Below, in pieces: positions 50,169-59,700 of a DNA stretch of 64,000 nucleotides; the first letter of the stretch is position 1, and each line of letters opens with the position of its first letter. The notes under the pieces are model-generated. The model was not told the DNA's origin. It saw nothing but the letters and a program-made list of their open reading frames with translations, and made no database searches. The position numbers and the translations under genes are program-made. This DNA is from DTHT01 sp037444625 (GTDB lineage: Bacteria; Acidobacteriota; Terriglobia; Bryobacterales; Bryobacteraceae): positions 1-64,000 of the forward strand of contig JBBIMA010000009.1 in the NCBI GenBank assembly GCA_037444625.1, written 5' to 3'.

Positions 50169-51907
50169 GCCGGGCGGACGTCCTGAAGCACGACGGACCA
50201 GCCCGGGCGGCCGCGCTGGGCGCTGTAGGAATCCGGCTCAAAAGTTACGGCGGCGTCCACCCGCGCTCCGGGCGTCAGTTCCGAAGCGCGCTCGGCGAAG
50301 CCCCAGGCCTTCAACGTCAGCACGCGCTCGCCCTGGCGCAGGCAGACCCTCAAGTGGCGCTCCTTGAAGACCGCCGGCGGCGCAGCCACCTGGGCGGCCG
50401 AGATCAGCAAACGGGGCGGGGGATTGCCGAAGCCGAAGGGCGCCAGGCGAAGCAGATCGGCCGCCGCCTGCTCGTTGAGTTCGCTCAAGCCGAGCGGGGC
50501 GTCCAGTTCGAGTTCGGGCTGAAAGTCCTCCGGCTTCAGGCGGGCGGCGGCGTAAGCGTTCAGCCGGCGGCGGAATTCCTCGACCTGCTCGGCCCGTAAA
50601 GTGACGCCGGCCGCCTGGCGGTGGCCGCCGTAGCGCAGGAATAATTCGGGCATCGCCTCGAGCGCTTCGAGCAAGTGGAAGGCGGGAATGCTGCGCCCGG
50701 ATCCTTGGGCCAGGCCCTGGGCGGGATCCTCACCCAGCACGAAGACCGGACGGTGGAAGCGCTCGACCAGCCGGCCGGCCACGATCCCTACCACGCCGCG
50801 GTGGAACTGCGGCCCGGAAAACACCAGCGCCGCATCGCGGTCGGTGACCGGCGCTCGCAGGCACTCTTCCAGAATGCTGCGGATGCTCTCGGTCTCGGCG
50901 TCCTGCCGCCGGCGGTTCAAGGCCTGAAGCTGTGCGGCGAGCTCGGTAGCCCGCGCCTGGTCCTCGGTGAGCAGCAGATTCACCACTTCGATGGCGTCGG
51001 CCATGCGCCCGGCGGCGTTCAAACGGGGCGCCAGCCGGAAGGCGACCTGCTCGGCGGTGAGCGCCTCGCCTTGGGCGAAGCCGGCCACCTTGAGCAGTTC
51101 GCGCAGGCCGGGATTGCGCACCGAGCGCAGTCCCTCCAGCCCGTGCTTCACGATGATGCGGTTCTCGCCCGTCAGCGGCGCCACATCGGCCACCGTGCCG
51201 ATGGCGGCCAGCTTGAGGAAGGACTCCAGCATGCGCCGGAGCTTCGAGGAGGGCCAGCCCAGCGAGGACAGCAGCGCCTGGACGAGCTTGAAGGTCACCC
51301 CGGCGGCGCACAGGTTCTTCTCCGGATAGCGGCAGCCGGGTTGACGCGGATTCAGTACGGCCAGGGCCGGGGGCGGCTCCCGGTCGGGCAGGTGGTGGTC
51401 GGCCACGATCACGTCCACGCCCAACTGGCGGGCGCGCCGGACGGCCTCGTGGGCCCGGACTCCGGTGTCCAGGCTGAACAGCAGGCGGACGCCGTCGGCG
51501 GCGGCCCGCTCGATCGCCTCCGGATGCAGGCCGTAGCCCTCGCGCAGGCGGTGGGGCACGTAGACGGCGGCCTTGTGTCCCGCCAGCTCGATGGCCTTGC
51601 GCAGCATGACCAGCGAGGTGGCGCCGTCCACGTCGTAGTCGCCGTACAGCAGGATGGACTCGCCCGAGGCGACGGCCTGACGCAGGCGCGCCAGCGCTTC
51701 CCGCATGCCCTTCAAGGCGAAGGGATCATGCAAATCGGCCAGCGAGGCCTCCAGGAAATGCCGGGCAGCCTCGGGCTCCGTATAGCCGCGCGCCGCCAGC
51801 ACGCGGGCGGCCGGAAGCGCCAGCCCCAACTCGGCCGCCAGGCGGCTCGCCCGGGCCGGATCGTGCGGCAGCATCCGCCAGCGCGCGGGGACGGCGGGCG
51901 AGCGCAT
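50153..51907 (-). CDS. recJ: Single-stranded-DNA exonuclease RecJ
   Basis: A 584-residue DHH-family 5'-3' exonuclease for recombination and mismatch repair. LLYGDYDVDGATS and VIVADHHLP are DHH motifs, GIGTV-type AAIGTVADVAPL follows, and the DHHA1 domain has VVGIVAGRLVERF, GSGRSI and RYGGHRQAAG. An OB-like C-terminal domain closes it. ATG 51907 shares one base with the upstream stop (TGATG). It is the last gene in a possible transcript with the microcompartment genes, which is not its usual context. Confidence 0.93.
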   Translation of the reverse strand: MRSPAVPARWRMLPHDPARASRLAAELGLALPAARVLAARGYTEPEAARHFLEASLADLHDPFALKGMREALARLRQAVASGESILLYGDYDVDGATSLVMLRKAIELAGHKAAVYVPHRLREGYGLHPEAIERAAADGVRLLFSLDTGVRAHEAVRRARQLGVDVIVADHHLPDREPPPALAVLNPRQPGCRYPEKNLCAAGVTFKLVQALLSSLGWPSSKLRRMLESFLKLAAIGTVADVAPLTGENRIIVKHGLEGLRSVRNPGLRELLKVAGFAQGEALTAEQVAFRLAPRLNAAGRMADAIEVVNLLLTEDQARATELAAQLQALNRRRQDAETESIRSILEECLRAPVTDRDAALVFSGPQFHRGVVGIVAGRLVERFHRPVFVLGEDPAQGLAQGSGRSIPAFHLLEALEAMPELFLRYGGHRQAAGVTLRAEQVEEFRRRLNAYAAARLKPEDFQPELELDAPLGLSELNEQAAADLLRLAPFGFGNPPPRLLISAAQVAAPPAVFKERHLRVCLRQGERVLTLKAWGFAERASELTPGARVDAAVTFEPDSYSAQRGRPGWSVVLQDVRPAQPSV

Positions 51908-52401
51908 CAGTTCCGCGAGAAATAGCCGCCCATCGAACCCTCGTCCTCTTCTTCTTCCCCCTCGGGCGTGGCGGCCTCGATCTCGTCCAGCACGTCCAGG
52001 TAATCTTCGTACCAGTCGGCCTCCAGGCTGAACAGGTAAACCCGGGACTGGTAATCGAAAGACAATTCCAGCGCGCAGGTGAAACCGTCGTAAGCCCGGA
52101 GCTCGCGCAAGCGGCGCTCGATGGCCCGCCGGTCCTCGCGCGAGAGCTCGGACTCCTCCAGGCGGCCCAGCGCGCTTTCCACCATGCTCTCCGAGAAGGT
52201 GCGGGCGCCGAAAACGACCAGCCGCACGCCCACCTCCCGCGCCGCGCCCAGGAAGAGCCGGAAATCCGGAAAGTTGCGCGCATCCCAATAGACAAAAACT
52301 TCGTCCTCCACCTGGCGGGTGTAGCCGCGGTAGACCACGAAGCCTTCCGCCTGCAAATAGGCGAGGATTTCGTCTTTTAGAGCGTCAAGATTGGCAGCCA
52401 T
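51907..52401 (-). CDS. Acidic protein of unknown function, 164 residues
   Basis: No family is recognised. The product is cytoplasmic and acidic, with an N-terminal LDALKDEILAYLQAEGFVVYRGY, a middle helix with RLEESELSREDRRAIERRLREL and a Glu/Asp-rich tail (EEEEDE) ending GSMGGYFSRN. Its ATG directly follows the stop of the aldehyde dehydrogenase gene (TAGATG), and its stop overlaps recJ by one base, so it is translationally coupled to both. The link to a microcompartment or to RecJ is unknown. Confidence 0.72.
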   Translation of the reverse strand: MAANLDALKDEILAYLQAEGFVVYRGYTRQVEDEVFVYWDARNFPDFRLFLGAAREVGVRLVVFGARTFSESMVESALGRLEESELSREDRRAIERRLRELRAYDGFTCALELSFDYQSRVYLFSLEADWYEDYLDVLDEIEAATPEGEEEEDEGSMGGYFSRN

Positions 52402-54213
52402 CTACCGTTGAGCCATCACCAGGACGTCATGTTCGAGGCCCAGATCGCGCGCTGCGGGCGTGACGATCGTCTTGGGCCCGATGTAAATCTTGCGTCCTTG
52501 CTGGATGGCGGTCCGTACGTCATTCTCGCACACGAAGTCGGCGATGGTGTTCTGGGTGGCGGGGGGGGCGGCTTCGGCCGGAGAAGGCGCCGCGGCGGGC
52601 GCCGGGCAGACGGGCGCTTGCAGAGGGCAACTGGCCGGCGCCTTGCTCCGCGAACTAAGGAAACGATCCACGACTTCGGCCGCCAGGCCGCTGAGCGCCG
52701 AGGCGGCCGGAGCCGGCGGGGCGGTCCCGGCCGGCGCCAGGCCGCGTTCCCGCAGATACTGCTCGACGGCCGCCGCCAGGGCGGCGCGGTCCAGCGCGGG
52801 GACGGCGCGCTCGGCCGCCACGGCCCTCTCCTCGTAGGGCGGCAGGGGCAAGGCTTCGGCCGCTTCGCGCACTTTCCAGGCCAGGCGCTTGACGTTGATC
52901 AAGTGCTGCGGCCCCACGTTGTCGCCCGTCGCGTTGCCGCCCATGGCCCCGCAGCCCAGGGTCATCGAGGGCATCAGCTTGGTGGTGATGCCCACCGAGC
53001 CGTGCGGCCCGGGCGTGTTCACCAGCACGCGGAAGGCCGGCATCCTCAGCCCGAACTCGCGGACGCGCGCCTCGTCCTTGGACCAGATCACGCAGGTGTG
53101 TCCCAGCCCCCCGAAGCGCAGCACCGCCTCGCAAGTCTCCAGGGCCTCGGCGAAGTCCCGCACGAACCGCAGGGCCAGCACCGGCGAGAGCTTTTCGACC
53201 GACAGCGGGTGCTCCTTGCCCACGCCCGCCAGCTCGACCGCCAGGATCGAGGTGTCGGGGGGGACCTCGAAGCCCGCCATGCGGGCCAGCTTGGTAGGGG
53301 CCTGGCCCACGCACTCCGGGTTGATCTGGAGGTTCGGCTGCACCAGCACGCGCGCCAGCGCCTGCTTCTGCCCCTCGTCGCAGAGGAAGGCCTTCTGCGC
53401 GCGCAGGGCGGCCAGCACCGGTTCGCGCAGGGACCGCTCGGCCACCAGCGTCTGCTCGCTCGAACAGACCGTGCCGTAGTCGAACGCCTTGCCTTCCACG
53501 ATGCCCGCCACCGCCTCGGCCACCGGAAAACTGGTGTCCAGCAGGGCCGGCACGTTACCCGGACCGACGCCGAAGGCCGGCTTGCCGCTGGAGTAAGCGG
53601 CACGCACCATGCCGTGGCCGCCGGTGGCCAGAATCACCGCCGTGCGCTCGTGACGCATCAGGGCCTGCGTGGCCTCCAGCGTCGGCCGCGTCAGGCACTG
53701 GATCACATCTTCGGGCGCGCCGGCCGCCAGGGCCGCGCGATAGAGCAGCTCGGCCGTCGCCTGAGTGCAGCGCACGGCCCGCGGGTGCGGGCTGATGACC
53801 ACCGTGTTGCCCGCCTTGAGCGAAATCAGCGTCTTGTAAATCACCGTCGAGGTGGGATTGGTGCAGGGCACCACGGCCGCGATCACTCCGCAGGGCACGC
53901 CCACCTCGGTGATTTTCTCTTCCGGAATCTCGCGCAGCACCCCCACCGTCCGCATGCCCCGGATCGTGCGGGCCAGCAGATCGGCGTTCAGCAGGTTCTT
54001 GGCGATCTTGTCCTTGACGTTGCCGTAGCCGGTCTCCTCGACCGCCATCTCCGCCAGCCTTCGCGCCTCGGCCCGGCCGGCTTCGGCCATAGCCTCGACG
54101 ACGGCGTCAATCTGCGCCTGGCTGAACAGGCGGTATTTCTGGAAGGCGGCGTAGGCGCGCTGGACCTTGCTGCGCGCCTCTTCGACCGCAACCTGCTCGG
54201 AATCTTCCGGCAT
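52402..54213 (-). CDS. Microcompartment CoA-acylating aldehyde dehydrogenase with long C-terminal targeting extension
   Basis: A 603-residue enzyme of the EutE/PduP family, oxidising an aldehyde to acyl-CoA. VPCTNPTSTVIYKTL, AVGPGN-like GVGPGNVPALLD, the catalytic C250 in DYGTVCSSEQ and HGSVGITTK are present. EutE/PduP are about 460-470 residues; here about 140 extra C-terminal residues hold an amphipathic helix (LSGLAAEVVDRFLSS) between Pro/Ala linkers, then a last ~48 residues with CENDVRTAIQQG and IVTPAARDLG, similar to the EutQ N terminus. Such helices target cargo to shells. The BMC-H gene is 29 bp upstream. The aldehyde could be lactaldehyde, propionaldehyde or acetaldehyde. Confidence 0.93.
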   Translation of the reverse strand: MPEDSEQVAVEEARSKVQRAYAAFQKYRLFSQAQIDAVVEAMAEAGRAEARRLAEMAVEETGYGNVKDKIAKNLLNADLLARTIRGMRTVGVLREIPEEKITEVGVPCGVIAAVVPCTNPTSTVIYKTLISLKAGNTVVISPHPRAVRCTQATAELLYRAALAAGAPEDVIQCLTRPTLEATQALMRHERTAVILATGGHGMVRAAYSSGKPAFGVGPGNVPALLDTSFPVAEAVAGIVEGKAFDYGTVCSSEQTLVAERSLREPVLAALRAQKAFLCDEGQKQALARVLVQPNLQINPECVGQAPTKLARMAGFEVPPDTSILAVELAGVGKEHPLSVEKLSPVLALRFVRDFAEALETCEAVLRFGGLGHTCVIWSKDEARVREFGLRMPAFRVLVNTPGPHGSVGITTKLMPSMTLGCGAMGGNATGDNVGPQHLINVKRLAWKVREAAEALPLPPYEERAVAAERAVPALDRAALAAAVEQYLRERGLAPAGTAPPAPAASALSGLAAEVVDRFLSSRSKAPASCPLQAPVCPAPAAAPSPAEAAPPATQNTIADFVCENDVRTAIQQGRKIYIGPKTIVTPAARDLGLEHDVLVMAQR

Positions 54214-54242
54214 GACCGCTGCCTGTCAGTTCTCGCCGGCCG

Positions 54243-54524
54243 TCAGCCCTGCTTCTTGGGGCCGGGCAGGATCTTCTCGACTTCGTCGTGAGGCCGCGGG
54301 ATGACGTGCACCGCGATGAGTTCTCCCACCCGCCGGGCGGCGGCCGCGCCCGCGTCGGTGGCCGCCTTGACCGCGCCCACGTCGCCGCGCACCGTCACCG
54401 TCACGTAGCCCGCCCCCACGTATTCCTTGCCCACCAGGATCACGTTGGCGGCCTTGACCATCGCGTCGGCCGCCTCGACGGCGCCGACCAGGCCCTTGGT
54501 TTCGATCAGTCCGAGAGCTTCCAT
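54243..54524 (-). CDS. Bacterial microcompartment hexameric shell protein (BMC-H)
   Basis: A 93-residue single-BMC-domain protein of the PduA/EutM/CcmK family. ALGLIETKGLVGAVEAADAM, the pore strand KEYVGAGYVTVTV, RGDVGAVKAATDAGAAAA and IPRPHDEVE are the standard order. GAGGAGTG precedes the ATG. A shell normally also needs BMC-P (EutN/CcmL) and often BMC-T genes; none is in the window, so the locus is minimal or part of a dispersed set. It is transcribed ahead of the aldehyde dehydrogenase gene. Confidence 0.95.
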   Translation of the reverse strand: MEALGLIETKGLVGAVEAADAMVKAANVILVGKEYVGAGYVTVTVRGDVGAVKAATDAGAAAARRVGELIAVHVIPRPHDEVEKILPGPKKQG

Positions 54525-54605
54525 CGCTCACTCCTCTGGATGAACCTATACCCTACCACAGCCGCCGGCCTGATACAATCCGGCCGGCCGATTGGGCCGC
54601 TGCGC

Positions 54606-56048
54606 TCAGATTCGCCGGAAGCGGCCCATCAACTCCTCGGCCGCAGGCGCCCACTCGGGCTCGGGCAGGATGCGCTCGGCCGTGAACCAGGCCGGGTCCG
54701 GCTCACTCAGAGCCCGGGCCTCCAGCGCGCCCCAGCACAGCAGGGCCACGCCGCGCAGGCTGGCTTCGGCGTCCCGCAGCACGAGCACCGGGCGTTGCAG
54801 TACGTTGGCGCGCAGGCGATTCCACCAGGCGTTGCGCGCCGCGCCGCCGGCCAGCGCCACCTCCCGGGCCGGCCGGTCGCGCTCGGCGCACTCCAGCACC
54901 AGCCGCTCCTGGAGCGCCACGCCCTGGAGCACGGCGTGGATCAAGTCCGTCGGGCCGTGTTCGCCGCGCAAACCTTCGAATCCGGCCGAGAGGGTGTGAT
55001 CCCAGTAGGGCGCGCGCTCCCCGTAAAGATACGGGCGGAACAGCACCGGGGTCAGGCCGGAGCGCGACTCGACGGCGGCGAAGATTTCTTCGTAGCTGCG
55101 CTCGAGCAGGCGGGCCAGCCAGGCCAGCGAATCGCCGCCGGCTTGCGTGGGGCCGAAGTGCAAGTCCAGGCCGTGGAGATCCAGCAGGTCGGCCGGAACC
55201 AGGTAGAGGCCGTCGGCCGGCGGGGCCCCGCGCAGGCTGAGGCCGATGATTTCCGAGGTTCCGGCCAGCACGAACCCGCGCCGCTCCTGGTGCAGGGCGC
55301 CCATGGCCAGCACGCCGGCCAGCGCGTCGGACCAGCCGGCGATCACGGGCGTGCCCGCAGGCAGGCCCCACTCGGCGGCCGCCTCCGGGCGAACGCGCCC
55401 GGCGACGGCCTGCGGGGAGAGCGCCGGCGGGCTGGGCGAGAGCGGCTTGTCGAGCAGCGCCAGAAGCTCGGGATGCACGAGGCCGGTGGCCAGATCGGCC
55501 AGGCCCTTGGCGCACCAGCGGTCGGTGGCGAAGCAGCCGGTCAGTTGGGCCGCCACGTAATCCTTGGGCTGCATCACCCAGCGCGTGCGGCGCCAGATCT
55601 CCGGCCGCCGCCGCGCCATCCAAAGCAGCTTGGCGGGCGTAGCCGCCGCGCTCATGGGAAGGTCCATGCCGAACCAGCGCCGCCGCCTCTCGGCCGCCAC
55701 ATCCCGGTCGAGCCAGGCGGCCTCCTCGGCGGCGCGCGTGTCCTGCCAGAGGATGGCCGGAGCGACCGCGCGGCCCTCCTCGTCGGCCAGGACCAGCGTA
55801 GGGGTCTGCGTGCTGAAGCCGAGAGCCGCGATCCGCCGGCCTTCACCCGCTGCGCGGCGCGCCAGCGTGGCGATTACCTGTCGCGCGGCCTGGCAGTAAT
55901 CCTCCGGGCGTTGCTCGATCAGCCCGCCCCGGGAACGCTCGACGGGATACCCGACCGCATAGGAAACCAGCCGTTCGGCGGAAGCCGAGTACAACGCGCC
56001 CCGGGCGCCGCCCGTGCCCAGATCCACCGCCAGGACCGCGTCCCGCAT
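54606..56048 (-). CDS. FGGY-family sugar kinase
   Basis: A 480-residue carbohydrate kinase (xylulo-, fuculo- or rhamnulokinase type). The first ATPase motif is AVLAVDLGTGGARG, WQDTRA and GWSDALAGVLAMGA follow, the nucleotide site is FVLAGTSEIIGLS, and LAGGAARNAWWNRLRANVLQRPV closes the C lobe. ATG 56048 is chosen as family-typical; ATG 56066 is possible but overlaps a TATGAT. It is the same strand as the microcompartment genes, with an 81-bp gap. Sugar unknown; a ketose 1- or 5-kinase would fit deoxysugar breakdown. Confidence 0.88.
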   Translation of the reverse strand: MRDAVLAVDLGTGGARGALYSASAERLVSYAVGYPVERSRGGLIEQRPEDYCQAARQVIATLARRAAGEGRRIAALGFSTQTPTLVLADEEGRAVAPAILWQDTRAAEEAAWLDRDVAAERRRRWFGMDLPMSAAATPAKLLWMARRRPEIWRRTRWVMQPKDYVAAQLTGCFATDRWCAKGLADLATGLVHPELLALLDKPLSPSPPALSPQAVAGRVRPEAAAEWGLPAGTPVIAGWSDALAGVLAMGALHQERRGFVLAGTSEIIGLSLRGAPPADGLYLVPADLLDLHGLDLHFGPTQAGGDSLAWLARLLERSYEEIFAAVESRSGLTPVLFRPYLYGERAPYWDHTLSAGFEGLRGEHGPTDLIHAVLQGVALQERLVLECAERDRPAREVALAGGAARNAWWNRLRANVLQRPVLVLRDAEASLRGVALLCWGALEARALSEPDPAWFTAERILPEPEWAPAAEELMGRFRRI

Positions 56049-56087
56049 AGTAACATGGACAATCATACTCCCTGAGTCGAAGCACCC

Positions 56088-56765
56088 ATGCCTTCCCCGG
56101 GTTCGCCCGACCTTAGCTCGGTTCGCTTGCTGATTTTCGACCTGGACGGCACTCTGATTGATTCCCGCCGGGATCTGGCCGACGCCGTCAACGCCACGCG
56201 GATGCGTTTCGGCCTGGCGCCCATCGAGGAGCGCCTGATCGCTTCCTACGTAGGCGACGGCGCCCCGGTCCTGATTCGCCGCGCCCTCGGCCCCGAGGCT
56301 TCCGAAGAGCAGCTCGCCCAGGCGCTCCAGTATTTCCTCGAGCACTACGCCGCGCACAAGCTCGACTTCACCCGGCCCTACCCGGGCGTTCCCGAAGCCC
56401 TGGAGAGCTTCGCCCGGCGCGGCCTGAAAATGGCGGTGCTGACCAACAAGCCGGTGCGCATCAGCCGCGCCATCCTCGAGGGCCTGGGCCTGGATCCCTA
56501 CTTCTTCGCGGTCTACGGCGGCAACAGCTTTGCCCAGAAGAAGCCTCATCCGATCGGCGTGGAAACGCTGCTACAGGAAGCGGGCGTGGCTGCGGAATGC
56601 GCTCTGCTGGTGGGCGACAGCGCGGTGGACGTGCGCACGGCGCGCAACGCGGGTGTCAAGGCTTGCGGGGTCACCTACGGCTTTCAGCCCGAGACCCTCG
56701 AGCAGGAGCCGCCCGACCTCGTGGTGGACGGGCTGCCCGAATTGGCCCGCTTGCTGGGCGGCTGA
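56088..56765 (+). CDS. gph: Phosphoglycolate phosphatase-like HAD hydrolase
   Basis: A 225-residue HAD-IA phosphatase. Motif I is IFDLDGTLIDSRRDL, motif II VLTNKPV, motif III KKPHPIG, motif IV VGDSAVDVRTARNAG. The cap matches Gph, which removes phosphate from 2-phosphoglycolate; other HAD substrates are possible. It is divergent from the sugar kinase, with 39 bp between starts. No clear Shine-Dalgarno precedes the ATG. Confidence 0.87.
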   Translation: MPSPGSPDLSSVRLLIFDLDGTLIDSRRDLADAVNATRMRFGLAPIEERLIASYVGDGAPVLIRRALGPEASEEQLAQALQYFLEHYAAHKLDFTRPYPGVPEALESFARRGLKMAVLTNKPVRISRAILEGLGLDPYFFAVYGGNSFAQKKPHPIGVETLLQEAGVAAECALLVGDSAVDVRTARNAGVKACGVTYGFQPETLEQEPPDLVVDGLPELARLLGG

Positions 56766-56785
56766 GGGCTCGATCCGAGGGCGCG

Positions 56786-59700
56786 CTAGCGGACCGCCGT
56801 GCGCACCTCGGCCTGCCGGCCCGTGGCCGCATCCGTCGCCGTGATGCGCCAGGATCCGGCCGGATCGTTGAGAGCCAGGTGGAAGCTCGTCTGGGCTGCG
56901 CCCGCCCGGGTCTCCAGGTTGTCGGCGTACTCGATCGCCGGGGTTCCGTCCGGCCGCTGGACGCGCAGCAGAACCACGGTCTGGTAATCGCGCGGCCCCT
57001 CGACGGTCACGCGCAGGCGGACGCTTTCGCCCCGGCGGGCGGAGGGCGGCGCCTGGATCCGCAGGCGCCGCACGGGCTCCGGCAGCAGCGCGTAGAGCTT
57101 GGGCTCGGCCGTGGCTATGGCGTCGCGGATCGAGCGGGAGGGGCCCAGGTAGCGCTTGTGCCGCACGTCGTAGACGTGCCACTGCTCGCCCAGCTCGACG
57201 GAAAACGGGCGGCGGGTTACCTGCGGTTCGTCGTTCTTGAGCAAGCCCAGGTAGCGCGCCGGGCCCTTGCGGTAGGCGGCCAGCAGGAAGCCGCCCAGCG
57301 GGCGGCCGTCGGCGGTCAGTACGCGATAGGGCGCCTGAACCCCGGCCCATTCGAGCGCCCGTCCCACGAGCTGTTTCCACTTGCCCTCCGCACCCTCGCG
57401 ACGGTCCTCGACGTAAGAGGAGAGGAAGAAGTTCAGGTAGACCGTCTTGCCCTTGCCGGCTTGGTTCGCGATCACCGCCGGCGCGCCTTCCAGTTGGGCC
57501 AGCGCCTGCGCGCCGGCCAGGCGGAGGCCGGTCTCCGGCCGGGCGGAAGCCAGTTCCGCCTGCCGCGCCGGCTTCAGCCGCTCGATGCCGAACAACTCGT
57601 CCAGGGCGCCCCGCTCGAGCCAGCCCGCGTGTCCGTCCATCACGCCGGCCTGGCCGTCGGCGATCAGCAGGCCGCCGGACTGGACGAACCGGCGGATGGC
57701 TTGCGCCTCCCGCTCGCTGATCGCCACCGAGAAGGGCAGAATGAGGACGCGGAACTTGCGGCCGATCAGATCGCCCGCCTCGATCTGCTGCCGGGCGAGG
57801 AAATCGAAGCCGAAGGCCAGGTCCTTGAGCAGGTTGACCCAGCCGTCCCGGTTGGCCTCGAACTTGCGGAAGGTGGGACCGGCGCCCTCGCCGATGCCTT
57901 CCTCCGGCCCGGTGGTGTGTCCGTCCACGATCCAGCTTCCGTGAATGCTGGGGAAGGAGTAGTGGATCGCGATGCCGTCGTTGGAGCGCTCGGCGGAGCG
58001 CAGCAGGCGGGCCACGCCTCCCTCCCGGATCTCCCCCAGGGCCGTCCGGATGCTCTCCGCGCTGGCCGAGAAGCGGTAGTCCGGGTTGAGCATCGAATAC
58101 TGCCAGAAGATGTAGGCCCCGGCCGTGAAGCCGTGGAACAGGCCGTTGTAAAGGTCATAAAGCGTCCGGCGGCCGTGCACGCCGTAGCCGGTGCCGGCCG
58201 AGAGGCGCAAGGCCGGATTGAAGCTGCGCAGAAACTCGAGCTGGTTGCCCCCGGTGTAGGGGTTCATGTGGCCCACGATCTCATTCAGGCGGGAATAATC
58301 GCAGCCGTTGTGCGGGACCGACTCCTGGCTGCCCGAAAGCAGCACCAGTCCCTCGGGATCGTGCCGGCGCAGCAGATCGCGCACGTAACGATAATTGTCG
58401 GCGTAAGTCTCCTCCATGAAGGTGCGGTGATCGGCCCAGGAGGAGTAATTGCCCCGCCGCTGCGCCTCCTGGGTGGTGTCGGGGATCACGTCCTCCCAGC
58501 GGGCGAAGGCCGTTCCCCACTGCCGGTTGACCGCTTCCAGCGATCCGTATTCCTTGCGCAGCCACTCCCGCATACGGCTCAGACAGTAAGTGGAGAAGCA
58601 CAAATCCATGGCGTCGGTATAACAGGTGAGAGACGGCTCCTCGTAAATGTAGTAACTCATCGGGGAAAAAGGCACCCAGGGAGTCACCAGTTTGGCGATT
58701 TCCCGCTCCTGCTGCTTGCGGTAAGCGGGATCGTTCAGGCAGTATCGCCGGGCCAGATACTTCTTGTCGCCCGTCTCGGCGAAGCGGCGCTTTTGCTCCA
58801 GATACGGCTTGCGGGCCTCTCCGTCGGGGGATTCCTGGCCCGAGATGCGGGTCTGGGCCTGCACGCCGAAGTTGGCGTGCTTGGAAAGCTCCAGCGGATA
58901 GCTGGAGAGAGTGCTGACGTGCAGCTCTTTGAGCCGGCGCTCGATGGTGGGCCAGAGGCCGGGGGCGGGATCCGTGCCGAACAGGTACATCACCACGTCG
59001 AAGTCCTCCCAGCGCCGGGGCTGGAGGATGAACACTTCGCGGCGCATCTTGTGCTGCCGGCGGCCGCCTTCGAGGAGTTCTCCCTCGACCCAGCCCAGGC
59101 GGGTCAGCGCCCCCTGGCTGGGTAAAGAAAACGCCGCGGCGGAAGCGCCGGGCGACAGCGGCTGCTCCCGGCGGGCGAGCAGGCGCCCGTAGTTGTCGTA
59201 GAGACTCGCGTGCAGCGTCCAGCCCGATTGTCGGACGCCGCGCAGCGCGAACTCGCCGGCGACGGCCTCGCCCAGCCGGAAGGCCTCGGCCGCGAAGCGG
59301 ATCTCGGTAATCTCGGCCGGCGGCGTGCTGCGGTACAGGCAGGCGCCCCAGTCCAGGATCTTGTTGTCCGCCGCCCTGCGGGCGATCACCTCCACCAGGT
59401 GAACCTTGCCCGCCGGAGCCTCAGGCAACTCGACCAGCGGCGCGCCCTGCGCGTCCCGGATCACGCGCACAGGGCCCGATTCGCCGTGCTCGTTGCGCAC
59501 GCGGATCTCCAGGCGGGCAGGGGCGCTGAGGGCCACGCGCAGCCGCGCGGGCCGGGCGGGATCGTCCAGGCTGAGAGACTCGATGCCGGCGGGCGCTTCC
59601 TTCTGCGCCGCCCATATGACGGTCCGCACCAGCAAGGAGTACAGGTATTCCCAGTAACCCTCCGGCGCCGAGGTCCGCCACTGGTTCTCGATCAGCGGAA

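Noticed and set aside
54565..54595. Plus-strand promoter (TACAAT at 54574-54579) or terminator hairpin between the BMC-H and kinase genes
   Set aside because: No plus-strand gene starts downstream, the GCCGG/CCGGC stem is only 5 bp, and no T-run follows.
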